A DNA stretch of 64,000 nt from Anthoceros angustus. Lineage: Eukaryota; Streptophyta; Anthocerotopsida; Anthocerotales; Anthocerotaceae. Position 1 is the stretch's first letter; the number at the start of each line of letters is the position of its first letter. Positions 12,320-21,999 of the stretch are shown in pieces. Location: positions 248,001-312,000 of the forward strand of contig MU008161.1 of NCBI GenBank assembly GCA_010909165.1, in the 5' to 3' direction. Both the position numbers and the translations under genes were made by a program. The notes beneath the pieces are model-generated. The model was not told the DNA's origin. It ran no database searches and was given only the letters and a program-made list of their open reading frames with translations.

Positions 12320-13330
12320 TTATATACAAAGCAAATGTGGGAACATAATATCAACCAACAAATAATTTTCAAAAATAATATTCATGACTTTACGGCTAGA
12401 TATTGGGATGATTTACAAATTTTTCAAACCACTAAAAATCAACACTCCATTCCAATACTGATCCGCCTCTAGGTTCCTTAACAGTGGAGTTGTTACAAAG
12501 TTTTCATAGCACCAAAAACAAGCAAACCATCCTAGTACTGATCCAACCCAAGAGTGCTCAACCATGGAGATCTTATGCTATTGGATCTATCTACACCCTT
12601 ACCAAACAAATACTATTTTGGAAGATACAAATAATATATATACATTTGCACCGGACGTCCGGCGCATCCACTTCACCACTTCCATCGCGCTGGACCCTGC
12701 AAGATTTGGTCTCCCAGAAAAGCGCCGGACATCCGGCGCAGGCTTTAGCAGACTCATGCTAATGTGCCGAACGTCCAGCACATTGCTTCAATTCCTTCCT
12801 CTATTTTTCACTCTAACAATGGAGATCCCAGGATTGTGTACTCATAGTGCATCAGACGTCTAGCGCTACTTTCTAGAGTCGTAGTTTGTTCCTCTTGAGA
12901 TGGTCATGATCAGGCTATCGGTTAATGTTCTCTCACAATTGCGCGGATGTCCGTGTGATTTGCTTCTTTTCGGTTGCTTCTTTTGCGTGTTGGTTGCCGG
13001 ACGTCCGCGATTTGTCTTCTTGGACTAGTTTGGTTTGGTTTGCCTACTGTTCACCCTGCTAGGAAGTACTATCGCCTGCGAAAGAGGTATTTAGGATTCC
13101 TAGCACCTGTTAAAAATCCTTGAAATCCCTTCCTTGTGAAGGTGAAATCCGCGAACCTTCTTTGGCTTAAACCCTATTAGCCTAAGTATTCGCGAGAAAA
13201 TAACATGGTCAATGTTTTTCTGTACATGTCTAAAGAGTGGTTTTGCTAAAGATGATGCATTTTGGCCCGTTTTCGGGGGTCATTTTTTGGTCTTTAGGGA
13301 CCCAAACCCCTTTAATGGAGAATAATCCCT
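12320..13330. other. No gene; GGACGTCC-type palindromic motifs
   Basis: AT-moderate sequence with several CCGGACGTCCGG-like palindromes and relatives near 12653, 12722 and 12993. Similar motifs occur at 8955-8965 and 60875. They look like dispersed repeat pieces. No coding frame is convincing. Confidence 0.4.
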
Positions 13331-14945
13331 ATGCTGAGAGACAATGTTATTTGCCGTATGTGTTTTGGAGTCGGCAATAGGTGCCAGGGAGGGCGACCCT
13401 TTTGGCGTGCTTTCTTTGCCATTGCTAACTATAGGGCCTTATACAGGGTTGCCTCCTCAGCACGTGACTGTATCTTCCCTTGGTTGGCAGACGACTCTCA
13501 CATCCTCGGACCTAGGGACAAGGTCAAGGAGGCCTTCGAGCTCTTCTCTCATGAGCTTTCTAAAAGTGCATGAAGGTCAAGCTGTCCAAGTGCCATACTT
13601 GGTCTCCGTTGGATATCGCCCCTACTTTGCGATTCCATGTAGTGGCGGTTGCTCCAGCCTCCGGCCTACGGATTTTGGGAGTCCCCTTTGGTTCTCCCGA
13701 CTTCATTGGGAGCTTCCTCGACCAGGCTCTCATGAAAGACCTCTTCGACATCGAGGACCTCCCTTTGCTGGAGGATGCACAAGTGACCTTTGGTATACTT
13801 TCCTTCTGTTTTGCCAGGTGCCCTGGTTACCTCATCCGCACGTTGCCTCCATTTCTAGTCCTTCTCTCCCGGCTGTAGGGGTTTAACAGGAAGATCATGG
13901 ACTCTCTTAGTAACAACATGGGCCCCGGGGCTTTCAAATGGGCTGCAGGTGATCTTGCCCGGTGACAAGCATTTCTGCCAGTGCAACTTGGAGGAATAGG
14001 TCCGCTTTGATAGAGGTATCTTCCCCGGCAGCGTTCTTGGGTAGCTTGGCCCTCTTTGCCCTGCTTTGGCCTCCTGCTTCATCCTCTAGGATAGGCCCTT
14101 TTTGGAGGATTTTGTATTAGGAGTGGAGGACGGAACTTTCCCTCTCTAAGTATCCCTCAAACAAGCCAGGGATATTTTATCGACTAATGTGCGACATGAC
14201 TTCCCTCCCTTCATGACATTCATCACCGATGGCTTCTGGGGGTTGTAGGCATCTCTGCTTGAGAAGCAGCTTGGTCAGGCCTTCCAATCCGTCCTCATGG
14301 ACCCCTCCATCCCTAGGTCCACAAAAGTTCGGCTTCACTCTTGCTCCAGAAAGCGCACATGCTCCTGGCTATTGGCTTGTCCATGTATACAAGGCTTTCA
14401 CATCGCACCAACCACCTTCTCTACTGCGATGCGCTTCTGTCTTGGCCTGCTCTAGCTTGTGGCTTCCTCTCTCCTTACTTGCGAGTGTGGCTCTACTCTT
14501 GACGACTCCGGGATGCATCTTGCTCGTTGCCCCCATGAGGGTCATTGCATTTCCACCTATGACGCCATCCGTGATGTCATGTTCGCTATTGCTCCCGAAA
14601 GTGGCTACATGACCTGGAGGAAGCAAGAGTGCACTCTTCGTACCGGTCGGTCAATTAGGGCTGACTTGTACCTCGTGCGCAGTGACCAAGTTTCGGTCGC
14701 GGGCGTGGGCCGCTTGAGTGGCGGCTATCAAAGTCCGGAAGTATAGCGGGATACAAGTGGGCCACCAATTCATTCCGCTCGCCCTTGAAACATATGGGGC
14801 GCTAGCTAAGGACTTCAATACTTTTCTCAAGTCCAGCGCTAAGGCTTATCATGTCGTAGGCACGGAGCAGGGCTGTCCCTCTCGTTTTTTACGGCATTCT
14901 TTAGATAGCAAATGTCAATTGCTCTTCAACGGGCCCTCTCTATAG
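13331..14945 (+). pseudogene. Non-LTR retrotransposon RT core, Cys/His motif and nuclease-like C-terminus
   Basis: Forward-strand frames, shifted twice, read GAREGDPFGVLS and FAIANYRALYRV, then IFPWLADDSHILGP. The LADD box is a variant of the RT catalytic xxDD motif. Next comes KVKLSKCHTWSP and a thumb-like LGVPFGSP segment. From about 14470 the frame reads CECGSTLDDSGMHLARCPHEGH, a Cys/His cluster. It is followed by DAIRDVMF, RADLYLVRS and PLALETYGALAKD, which resemble the PD-(D/E)XK-type C-terminal endonuclease of R2-like and related plant/algal elements. Frameshifts and stops make it inactive. It is probably the 3' continuation of the RT fragment at 8029 or 10520. Confidence 0.65.
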
Positions 14946-15642
14946 AAATCATCCACAAACCAGCGACAGGAGGTGACGCATTCTCCTCTACCTCCGTAGT
15001 TTGTAGGCCATTTTCTCTTCTCGCATATGATATTGTAGGCGCAATCAGCAACTTTCGGTAGGGAGCTTCGTTGCTCCTTTCCACCTTAAGCCTCATGGTC
15101 CCCCTTGGTTGTCCTTCGTTGGATAGGCTTCTCCTATCAATTTTTTCCCCACAATAAAATTTTATATTTTCTCTAAAACATACAAAAACTCTCTAAACAT
15201 ATGAATCATATATAATATATAAAAATATTATAAATTTATAAAATAAAATAATAAATCAATGATGGTTTTCCAAAACATTGAGGATATAAAATTATTGTTA
15301 AAATCATAGAATATATATATATATAATTTAATTAAAATAATAGTTCATGAAGGTAAATTTAAGACCTGAAATCCTGAAGTATAAGTTCAACAATAATTTA
15401 AAGTATCCTTATATTTATCAGGTATCACTTTCTTTTATACAAAGGAGATGCATAAGGCAACACAATGCCCAAACGGGTTAGGAATTCGTGAGTTGGTTAG
15501 GAGCCAATGTATCGTATGTTGGTTGCATGGTTTTGTGTGTCCCCGTGGCCAAGAATCTAGGGTATGTTGGTGGAACGCAAGGTGGGTGGGACGACGAAGA
15601 TGGAGGTGGCATAAATGGTGGTGGTGGGTGAAGTGAGGAGGA
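14946..15642 (+). promoter_or_regulatory. Intergenic AT-rich region upstream of IFT54
   Basis: Contains A/T-rich DNA at 15130-15420, including an alternating AT run near 15310, and no coding signal. It separates the retroelement from the IFT54 start, so it is the likely promoter and 5' UTR region. No specific TATA box can be assigned with confidence. Confidence 0.35.
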
Positions 15643-17526
15643 ATGGAGTATTGGGTGGCGACGCAGACCGTGCTACAAGGAGGAGAAAAAGCGATAGTGG
15701 GCAAGCCCAAGCTGACAGACGCACTTCTGCGCAAGCCTCCTTTCCGTTTTTTGCACGACATCGTGTCGGAAGTAACGCGCCAAACAGGCTTTGCGAAGGA
15801 TTTGTTCATCGGGATGGAGCTTGTGTCTGCCAACATCAAGGACAAGGGCGCGAAAGTGAGCTACTTGACAAAGATCATCAACTGCGTGGGACTGTGCCTC
15901 AAGGCGCATGTCCCAGCTCGGCCCCTCAAGATCGTTGCAGGCCTGGAGGCGGAGCAGACCAACATCTTCCTCCAGATGCTAGCTGCAGCCACCACGCTGG
16001 ATGGGGAAACCCAGCACAATGCGGTGCTCCGCACCCTGGCAGGCGAGCAGATGCCCTCATCCTCCGCCAAGGGGGCAACTGACTGGATTTCCAGGCTCAA
16101 GATACTGCTCGTCTCCCAGCAGGCCAGCAGAAGCGGAAGCGCGAGCGCATGCCCATCTCCGACTCCGACTCCGACTCTTCAGCCCACGCCTAGAGCTGAC
16201 ATCCCGGGCCCGACGCCTTCCATCTCCCCCACCAGGAAAGGAGCCTGCGAGGGCCCCAAGGCCGCCCTGACACCACCTTCTTCTGCCGCGGCCAAGGCCG
16301 CCAATCACCGGGCTGCAGAAGTTACGCAGCAGCCATCCCAAGCCCCTGGTAATAACAACACCATAGCAAAGGCTGCCAAGAATCGTTATGGCCCAGGGAA
16401 GCCCGCGGGTGGGGCCGGGCCCGGGCCCGGGGCCGGGCCTGCGCCGGGGGCCAAGGACCCCTACGCTGATATCCTGGCAAGGAGGCCCAGCGGAAGGATC
16501 AAGGATAATAGCAGCAGCAGCAGGGAGCAGCAGATTAGGGCGCTTCCTGTTGATGAAGCAGCGGCTCCAAATGCAAGTGCCAAAACAAACACAAATGCAA
16601 GTGCCAAAACGAACACAAACACACAGGCAAATGCGATCGCAAATCAAAAGCAGGTCATCACTGCACCTGCGTTGGAGGAGGAGGTCATCACTGCATCTGC
16701 CAGCGGCATCATCAAGTCGGGTACCGGATTCAAGAACGCTTCAAGGGAGCTCCTAGAAACCAAGCATGCGGTGGAGGAAGCATGCATCCGCCCTCCTGCT
16801 CCCACGGCTCCCTCTCTGGCAACCAGCATGGTGCCGCATCAGGAGCGGCCTCAGTCCGCCAGATTAGGCCCGCCTAAGCTGCCCGCCAGCGTGCTTCCTG
16901 CCGACTGCAGAGGCCCCACCGCGGACAGGCCTCCTTCTGCCGCGGCAGGTGGCAAGGACGTGAAAAAGCCTAACATTCTCTTGGACGCCTCGTCGGACGA
17001 TGAGGAAAATGAGCCGCTTCTGCTACCAGCGCCGAGCCTGCACGAAACGCTTGCCACGTCCATGGAGGGGCCGGGGAAACTGGTGAGAGACATTTTGGAG
17101 GCCAAACGGGAGATGGAAGGGGAGATGAGCCCCGGCGAGCAGGAGACCGGAATCATCCTTGGCAGCATAGCCGGGGCTGCCTCCTCCAGAAAGGAAGAGG
17201 CTTTGTCCAAGCAAGAGGAGATACAGAAGATGAGGGACGCTGTGCAGATGCTGTGTCAAGCGACCAATCCCCTAGGCAAGTGCATGGATAGCCTGCAGGA
17301 AGACGCGGAAATCATGGCCAAGGAGCACCACCAGTGGATCAAAGAGTACCAAACCTACAGCGTCCAGCTTCAGCAGGAACGCAGGATCACCGAAGACTTG
17401 CTGCAAGCTGAGGCTTCTCACATCACAGAGCTCGAGGAGGAAATTAGACAGCAACGCCATCACATCTTTTGTGTCAAGGGTCAGATCTTGAGGAATGAGG
17501 ACAAGATCAAGGAGATGCTTGGAATG
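15643..17526 (+). CDS. IFT54: Intraflagellar transport protein 54 (TRAF3IP1/MIP-T3 family), main coding exon
   Basis: IFT54 is an IFT-B subunit that links the ciliary transport train to tubulin and kinesin; in plants it would act only while sperm flagella are built. The start at 15643 aligns with family N-termini: residues 20-145 carry the calponin-homology-like domain, with LLRKPPFRFLHDIV, TGFAKDLF, KDKGAKVSYLTKII, KIVAGLEAEQTNIFLQML and VLRTLAGEQ. Residues about 150-480 are a low-complexity Pro/Ala/Gly/Lys linker with a GPGPG run and repeated NASAKTNTNA. Residues about 500-628 form the conserved C-terminal coiled coil, ending ILRNEDKIKEMLGM. The open frame runs on to a stop at 17562, but GGAATG|GTGAGT at 17526/17527 looks like a splice donor, and the family ends within a few residues of this point. 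I infer a short last exon downstream, not located. The frame is intact and looks functional. Confidence 0.85.
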
Positions 17527-17594
17527 GTGAGTAGAGGGTTGGGATGCAATTTTGATAGCTAAGTTATTATGCTGAATAGCTTCCGTTGCCCAGC

Positions 17595-17668
17595 GGCCTA
17601 TTAGCTCAGTTGGTTAGAGCGTCGTGCTAATAACGCGAAGGTCGCAGGTTCGAAACCTGCATAGGCCA
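17595..17668 (+). tRNA. tRNA-Ile (anticodon AAU)
   Basis: 74-nt cloverleaf. The acceptor stem GGCCTAT pairs with ATAGGCC, with discriminator A. The D arm is GCTC/GAGC. The anticodon stem TCGTG/CGCGA encloses loop CTAATAA, giving anticodon AAU. The T arm is GCAGG-TTCGAAA-CCTGC. There is no encoded CCA, as expected for a eukaryotic nuclear gene. Internal A and B box sequences (TTAGCTCAGTTGG and GGTTCGAAACC) are present. It lies 68 bp after the presumed IFT54 splice donor on the same strand, so it is either inside the last IFT54 intron or just past the gene. Confidence 0.93.
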
Positions 17669-17699
17669 CCGGACATGGAATTTACGTTTTTCTTTCATG

Positions 17700-17886
17700 A
17701 ATCCTCGAGGTCCATTTTCCACCATGGCTGGAGACCCTTGCTTCCTATTCCAATGGAGGACCCCTTGCTTCCTATTCACCTCCACCTCTCCGTCCTCCAT
17801 TGCTTCCTATTCACCTCCACCTCTCCCTCCAATGGGGCATGCGGTGTGCGGTGCGGTGTGTAGAGCGGTGCGGTGCCGTGTGCGGT
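17700..17886. repeat. Degenerate 'CTTGCTTCCTATTC' repeats
   Basis: The box CTTGCTTCCTATTC followed by CACCTCCACCTCTCC recurs three times, and a GGTGCGGTGTG run follows. It is the irregular edge of the arrays that occupy the next 2.8 kb. Confidence 0.55.
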
Positions 17887-18130
17887 GGGGCATGTCCAAG
17901 TGTTCAGAGCTTGCTTCCTATTCTAATGGAGGACCCTTTGCTTCCTATTCACCTCCACCTCTCCGTCTTGTCTTGTTTGAATTTTACCTTTACATTAGTC
18001 CAGACAGTGGGGCATGTCCAAGTGTTCAGAGCTTGCTTCCTATTCTAATGGAGGACCCTTTGCTTCCTATTCACCTCCACCTCTCCGTCTTGTCTTGTTT
18101 GAATTTTACCTTTACATTAGTCCAGACAGT
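17887..18130. repeat. 122-bp tandem duplication, two copies
   Basis: Starts at 17887 and 18009, each beginning GGGGCATGTCCAAGTG and ending with CCAGACAGT. The copies are essentially identical, indicating a recent event or an assembly repeat. Confidence 0.85.
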
Positions 18131-18219
18131 TTACTGTAATCTATGCAATTATCATATTTTAGACCCATGACTGAAATCCGTCCTTAGTGGACTTAGAAAA
18201 AAATCTTCTTCTTCTATTC

Positions 18220-19570
18220 CAATGAGCGGAGTGATGAGCATGTCTAGAGACCTTTCCCCATTACTTCCTATTCCAAAAAGCGGAGTGAGCGGAGTGAAGT
18301 TGATGAGCATGTCTAGAGACCTTTCCTATTCCAATGAGCGGAGTGAAGATGATGAGCATGTGTGGAGGATGAGCATGTCTGGAGACCTTTGCCCCTTACT
18401 TCCTATTCCAATGAGCGGAGCGAAGATTATGAACATGTCTGGAGGATGAGCATGTCTGGAGACCTTTGCCCCTTACTTCCTATTCCAATGAGCGGAGTGA
18501 AGATGATGAGCATGTCTGGAGGATGAGCATGTCTGGAGGATGAGCATGTCTGGAGACCTTTGCCCCTTACTTCCTATCCAATGATCGGAGTGAAGATGAT
18601 GAGCATGTCTGGAGGATATTCCAATGAGCGGAGTGAAGTTAATGAGCATCTGGAGGATGAGCATGTCTGGAAGATATTCCAATGAGCAGAGTGAAGTTAA
18701 TGAGCATCTAGAGGATGAGCATGTCTGGAGGATATTCCAATGAGCGGAGTGAAGTTAATGAGCATCTGGAGGATGAGCATGTCTGGAGACCTTTGCCCCT
18801 TACTTCCTATTCCAATGAGCGGAGCGAAGATTATGAACATGTCTGGAGGATGAGCATGTCTGGAGACCTTTGCCCCTTACTTCCTATTCCAATGAGCGGA
18901 GTGAAGATGATGAGCATGTCGGAGGATGAGCATATGCGGAGGATGAGCATGTCAGAGACCTTTGCCCTTACTTCCTATCCAATGATCGGAGTGAAGATGA
19001 TGAGCATGTCTGGAGGATATTCCAATGAGCGGAGTGAAGTTAATGAGCATCTGGAGGATGAGCATGTCTGGAAGATATTCCAATGAGCAGAGTGAAGTTA
19101 ATGAGCATCTAGAGGATGAGCATGTCTGGAGGATATTCCAATGAGCGGAGTGAAGTTAATGAGCATCTGGAGGATGAGCATGTCTGGAGACCTTTGCCCC
19201 TTACTTTCTATTCCAATGAGCGGAGTGAAGATGATGAGCATGTCTGGAGGATGAGCATGTCTGGAGACCTTTGCCCCTTACTTCCTATTCCAATGAGCAG
19301 AGTGAAGATGATGAGCATGTCTGGAGGACGAGCATGTTTGGAGATCCTTGCTTCCACCCTTGCCCCTTGCTTCCTATTCCAATGAGCGGAGAGAAGATGA
19401 TGAGCATGTATGGAGACCCTTGCTTCCACGTGTCCTTCCACTTTGAGTGGAAGCTCAAAGTAAAGATGAGATAAGCATGGCAGGGAAAGCCTTGCTCCCA
19501 CACAACAAAGTGAAGATGATTCCTATTTCAATGAGCGGAGTGAAGATGATTCCTATTCCAATGAGTGAAG
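18220..19570. repeat. Satellite-like array of about 77-bp units with a 401-bp higher-order repeat
   Basis: The core unit contains AATGAGCGGAGTGAAGATGA, GAGCATGTCTGGAG and CCTTTGCCCCTTACTTCC. Full units are about 77 bp; shorter variants lack the CCTTTGCCCC box. The segment starting at 18571 recurs at 18972 over about 230 bp, giving a 401-bp higher-order period. Long frames stay open on both strands, for example 18715-19086 forward and 19208-19501 reverse, but this reflects repeat composition. I see no reason to call a protein. Confidence 0.85.
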
Positions 19571-19577
19571 TGAATAT

Positions 19578-19780
19578 GAGCATGTTTCGGAGACCTTTGC
19601 TTCCACGTCTCCTTGCTTCCAAAGATGAGCATGTCTAGGAGACCTTTGCTTCCACGTCTCCTTGCTTCCAAAGATGAGCATGTCTGGGAGACCTTTGCTT
19701 CCACGTCTCCTTACTTCCAAAGATGAGCATGTCTGGGAGACCTTTGCTTCCATGTCTCCTTGCTTCCACTTTGAGCGGAA
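19578..19780. repeat. 49-bp tandem repeat, four copies
   Basis: Units begin GAGCATGTCT at 19578, 19627, 19676 and 19725 and carry CCTTTGCTTCCACGTCTCC. They share the GAGCATGTCT box with the satellite to the left, suggesting derivation from it. Confidence 0.8.
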
Positions 19781-19790
19781 GCTCAAAGTG
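19767..19790. other. Hairpin motif CACTTTGAG-CGGAAG-CTCAAAGTG
   Basis: Perfect 9-bp inverted repeat around a 6-nt loop. Close copies occur at 19440-19461 (8-bp stem) and 19907-19930 (9-bp stem), all with a GGAAG-type loop. Function unknown; it may mark unit boundaries in the array. Confidence 0.6.
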
Positions 19791-19985
19791 GAGACCTAAA
19801 CCATGTGTCCTTCAGCTTCCACTCCATCGAAGATGATTCCTATTCCAATGAGTGAAGTGAAAATGAGCATGTCTGGGAGACCTTTGCTTCCACGTCTCCT
19901 TGCTTCCACTTTGAGTGGAAGCTCAAAGTGAAGATCTGAACCATGTGTCCTTCAACTTTCACTCCATCGAAGATGAGCATGTGTG

Positions 19986-20495
19986 AACCATGTGTCCTTC
20001 AGCTTCCACTCCATCTTCGCAACCATGTGTCCTTCAGCTTCCAATCTATCTTCACAACTATCTATCTTCGCAACCATGTGTCCTTCAGCTTCCACTCTAT
20101 CTTCGCAACCATGTGTTTTTCAACTTTCAGTCTATCTTCGCAACCATGTGTCCTTCAGCTTCCACTCCATCTTCGCAACCATGTGTCCTTCAGCTTCCAA
20201 TCTATCTTCGCAACTATCTATCTTCGCAACCCTGCGTCCTTCAGCTTCCACTCTATCTTCGCAACCATGTGTTTTTCAACTTTCAGTCTATCTTCGCAAC
20301 CATGTGTCCTTCACCTTCCACTCTATCTTCGCAACCATGTGTCCTTCAGTTTCCACTCTAGCTTCGCAACCATGTGTCCTTCAGATTCCAATCTATCTTC
20401 GCAACCATGTGTCCTTCAGCTTCCACTCTATCTTCGCAACCATGTGTCCTTCAGCTTCCAATCTATCTTTGCAACTATGTGTTCTTCAACCTTAG
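19986..20495. repeat. 35-bp minisatellite, about 13-14 copies
   Basis: Unit AACCATGTGTCCTTCAGC plus TTCCACTCTATCTTCGC, 35 bp in all, with a few partial units near 20055 and 20220. Because 35 is not a multiple of three and no frame of the unit has a stop, all three forward frames stay open (to 20500, 20495 and 20361) and encode the same 35-residue repeating peptide in rotation. No evidence of translation. Confidence 0.88.
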
Positions 20496-20499
20496 GATG

Positions 20500-21440
20500 A
20501 TTACAGGTCATTTTCGTGTGGGTCTCACCGTCTCAGGATTGAGACTTATACATGGCTACATCCAAGGCCACCTATAGAGACAAGAATATGTAGGTTATGC
20601 AAGAGGGTAGTTGAGATTGAGGAACACTTTGTTTCCTTCTACGTTTACGATGAGATTGAGGAACACTTTGTTCTTTATGCCCGGTCTACGAAGATATGGG
20701 GAATGCTTTTGCAAACATTTTCACAGCAGCTCGTTCTTCGCTTCGAAGTTTCTTATCTTTTCCAAACCTTGTTCTTATAAACAATTGTGGGATTTTAGAG
20801 CCCAATGTATCCAACTTTTCAACCTACTACATATTTTATTTACTTCACACCACTCGTACTTAAGTCAAATTCAGATGGCGGTTAAACTTCAATGCTTTTA
20901 TGTATGTTTTGTCTTCTTATCAGTCCCACGACGGAAATTCCGTCCGTAGTGGACTTTAATATACTTCTTGAACATTGTTCTCCATCTCACAGGACCATAC
21001 TACACTGGGGACGCATTGCTTGTGGAAATGGTTCAAGTTCCCATCTCCTGGTAATTTCCTCGCACATGCTTTGAAGAGGCCACCTGACACTTCTGCTACA
21101 ACCCTCATCGGGGCGGGCAGTCCAAGGCAAATGTAGTGTCTGCCAGCTCGTTGAAATGCATAGTGCGATCGAAAGCAAAAGTTGCCGGGGGCTGGGGCAG
21201 TCGGGTTGGAACTTGGATATGCAGCCCGGTGTGCTGGGCATGGACACATGCAATTTCCCGTGTAGCCCGGTGTGCTGGCCATGGACACAATCAATTTCCA
21301 GTGTCTGGAGTCTGCATAGTGGGCCCTGTCCATGTCTGATGAGCCGCTAGCTATATACTAAAAAGCTCAGTTGACAATCGCCTAAGCCTCAATCTGTTGT
21401 GCCCACGGTGACAAACTGGTGCTCCTGTGCAGCACTCAGA
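20500..21440. other. No gene recognised; short duplications
   Basis: Holds a short direct repeat of GAGATTGAGGAACACTTTG (near 20612 and 20651). At 20926-20960 is a GACGGAAATTCCGTC near-palindrome followed by GTAGTGGACTT, whose degenerate partner sits at about 18163-18192, just before the satellite. The two boxes bracket the arrays at 18.2-20.9 kb. Confidence 0.4.
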
Positions 21441-21573
21441 TTTTTACGTTGACATTTGGGGGATCGAACTCGTCCTTCTTGTTACTCCAGACGTGCAGCT
21501 AAACTGAGAGCTTGCAAGTGTGTTGGAATCTGGGAAGGGCTTTGTCCTGAGGGTGTGTCGTCTCTTTTTGCAG

Positions 21574-21673
21574 GGTCTGGTGAGTCGGGAAGATGACAGG
21601 TACATGGTCAGTGCATCTGATGAGGCTGGATTATTGTGCATTTCCGGGCCCTCGCTCGGCCAGTTCCGTGTCG
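21574..21673 (+). other. Candidate exon, unknown protein
   Basis: Bounded by a good acceptor (TCTCTTTTTGCAG) and donor (GTCG|GTAAGG). It reads GLVSREDDRYMVSASDEAG and onward without a stop. I do not recognise the family and no partner exons were secured, so this may be chance. Confidence 0.25.
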
Positions 21674-21767
21674 GTAAGGTGCAGTGTGCAGAGCTGGTGC
21701 TGGTGCTGGTGCTGGTGAGCAGTCATGAAAGCAGGGGTGCTTGCCATCAACGGGCCAACCTGTCGTA

Positions 21768-21996
21768 GTTGCAGGCAAAATGGAGCCTGCGGAGTTTCCT
21801 CCCCAGAACAGCCTGCAGAGCTTCTTCATTGCCACGAATCCGTGACACTAACGAACCAGCTGCATCTGCCTGCTTCATGATGAACTGGAAAGGGCCGCAT
21901 ATGAATCCAAAGTACAGCTCGCCTTCCACATCCAGCTCATGCACAACACACCATCCCACCTCCCAATTGCTCTCTGATCGAGAGCTCTCTCGGAGT
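21768..21996 (-). other. Candidate exon, unknown protein
   Basis: The reverse strand reads a protein-like segment with GWCVVHELDVEGELYFGFI and KQADAAGSLVSRIRGNEEA, ending near 21768. Composition and codon regularity look coding, and the opposite strand has no matching frame of similar quality. Family not recognised. Flanking splice sites are uncertain. Confidence 0.3.
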
Positions 21997-21999
21997 GCT

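Noticed and set aside
18715-19385. Forward 'proteins' rich in MSMSGG and YSNERSE
   Set aside because: Direct translation of the 77-bp satellite; equally long frames exist on the opposite strand, so openness is compositional.
17887-20495. CRISPR array
   Set aside because: Units are contiguous tandem repeats without unique spacers, and the genome is eukaryotic.
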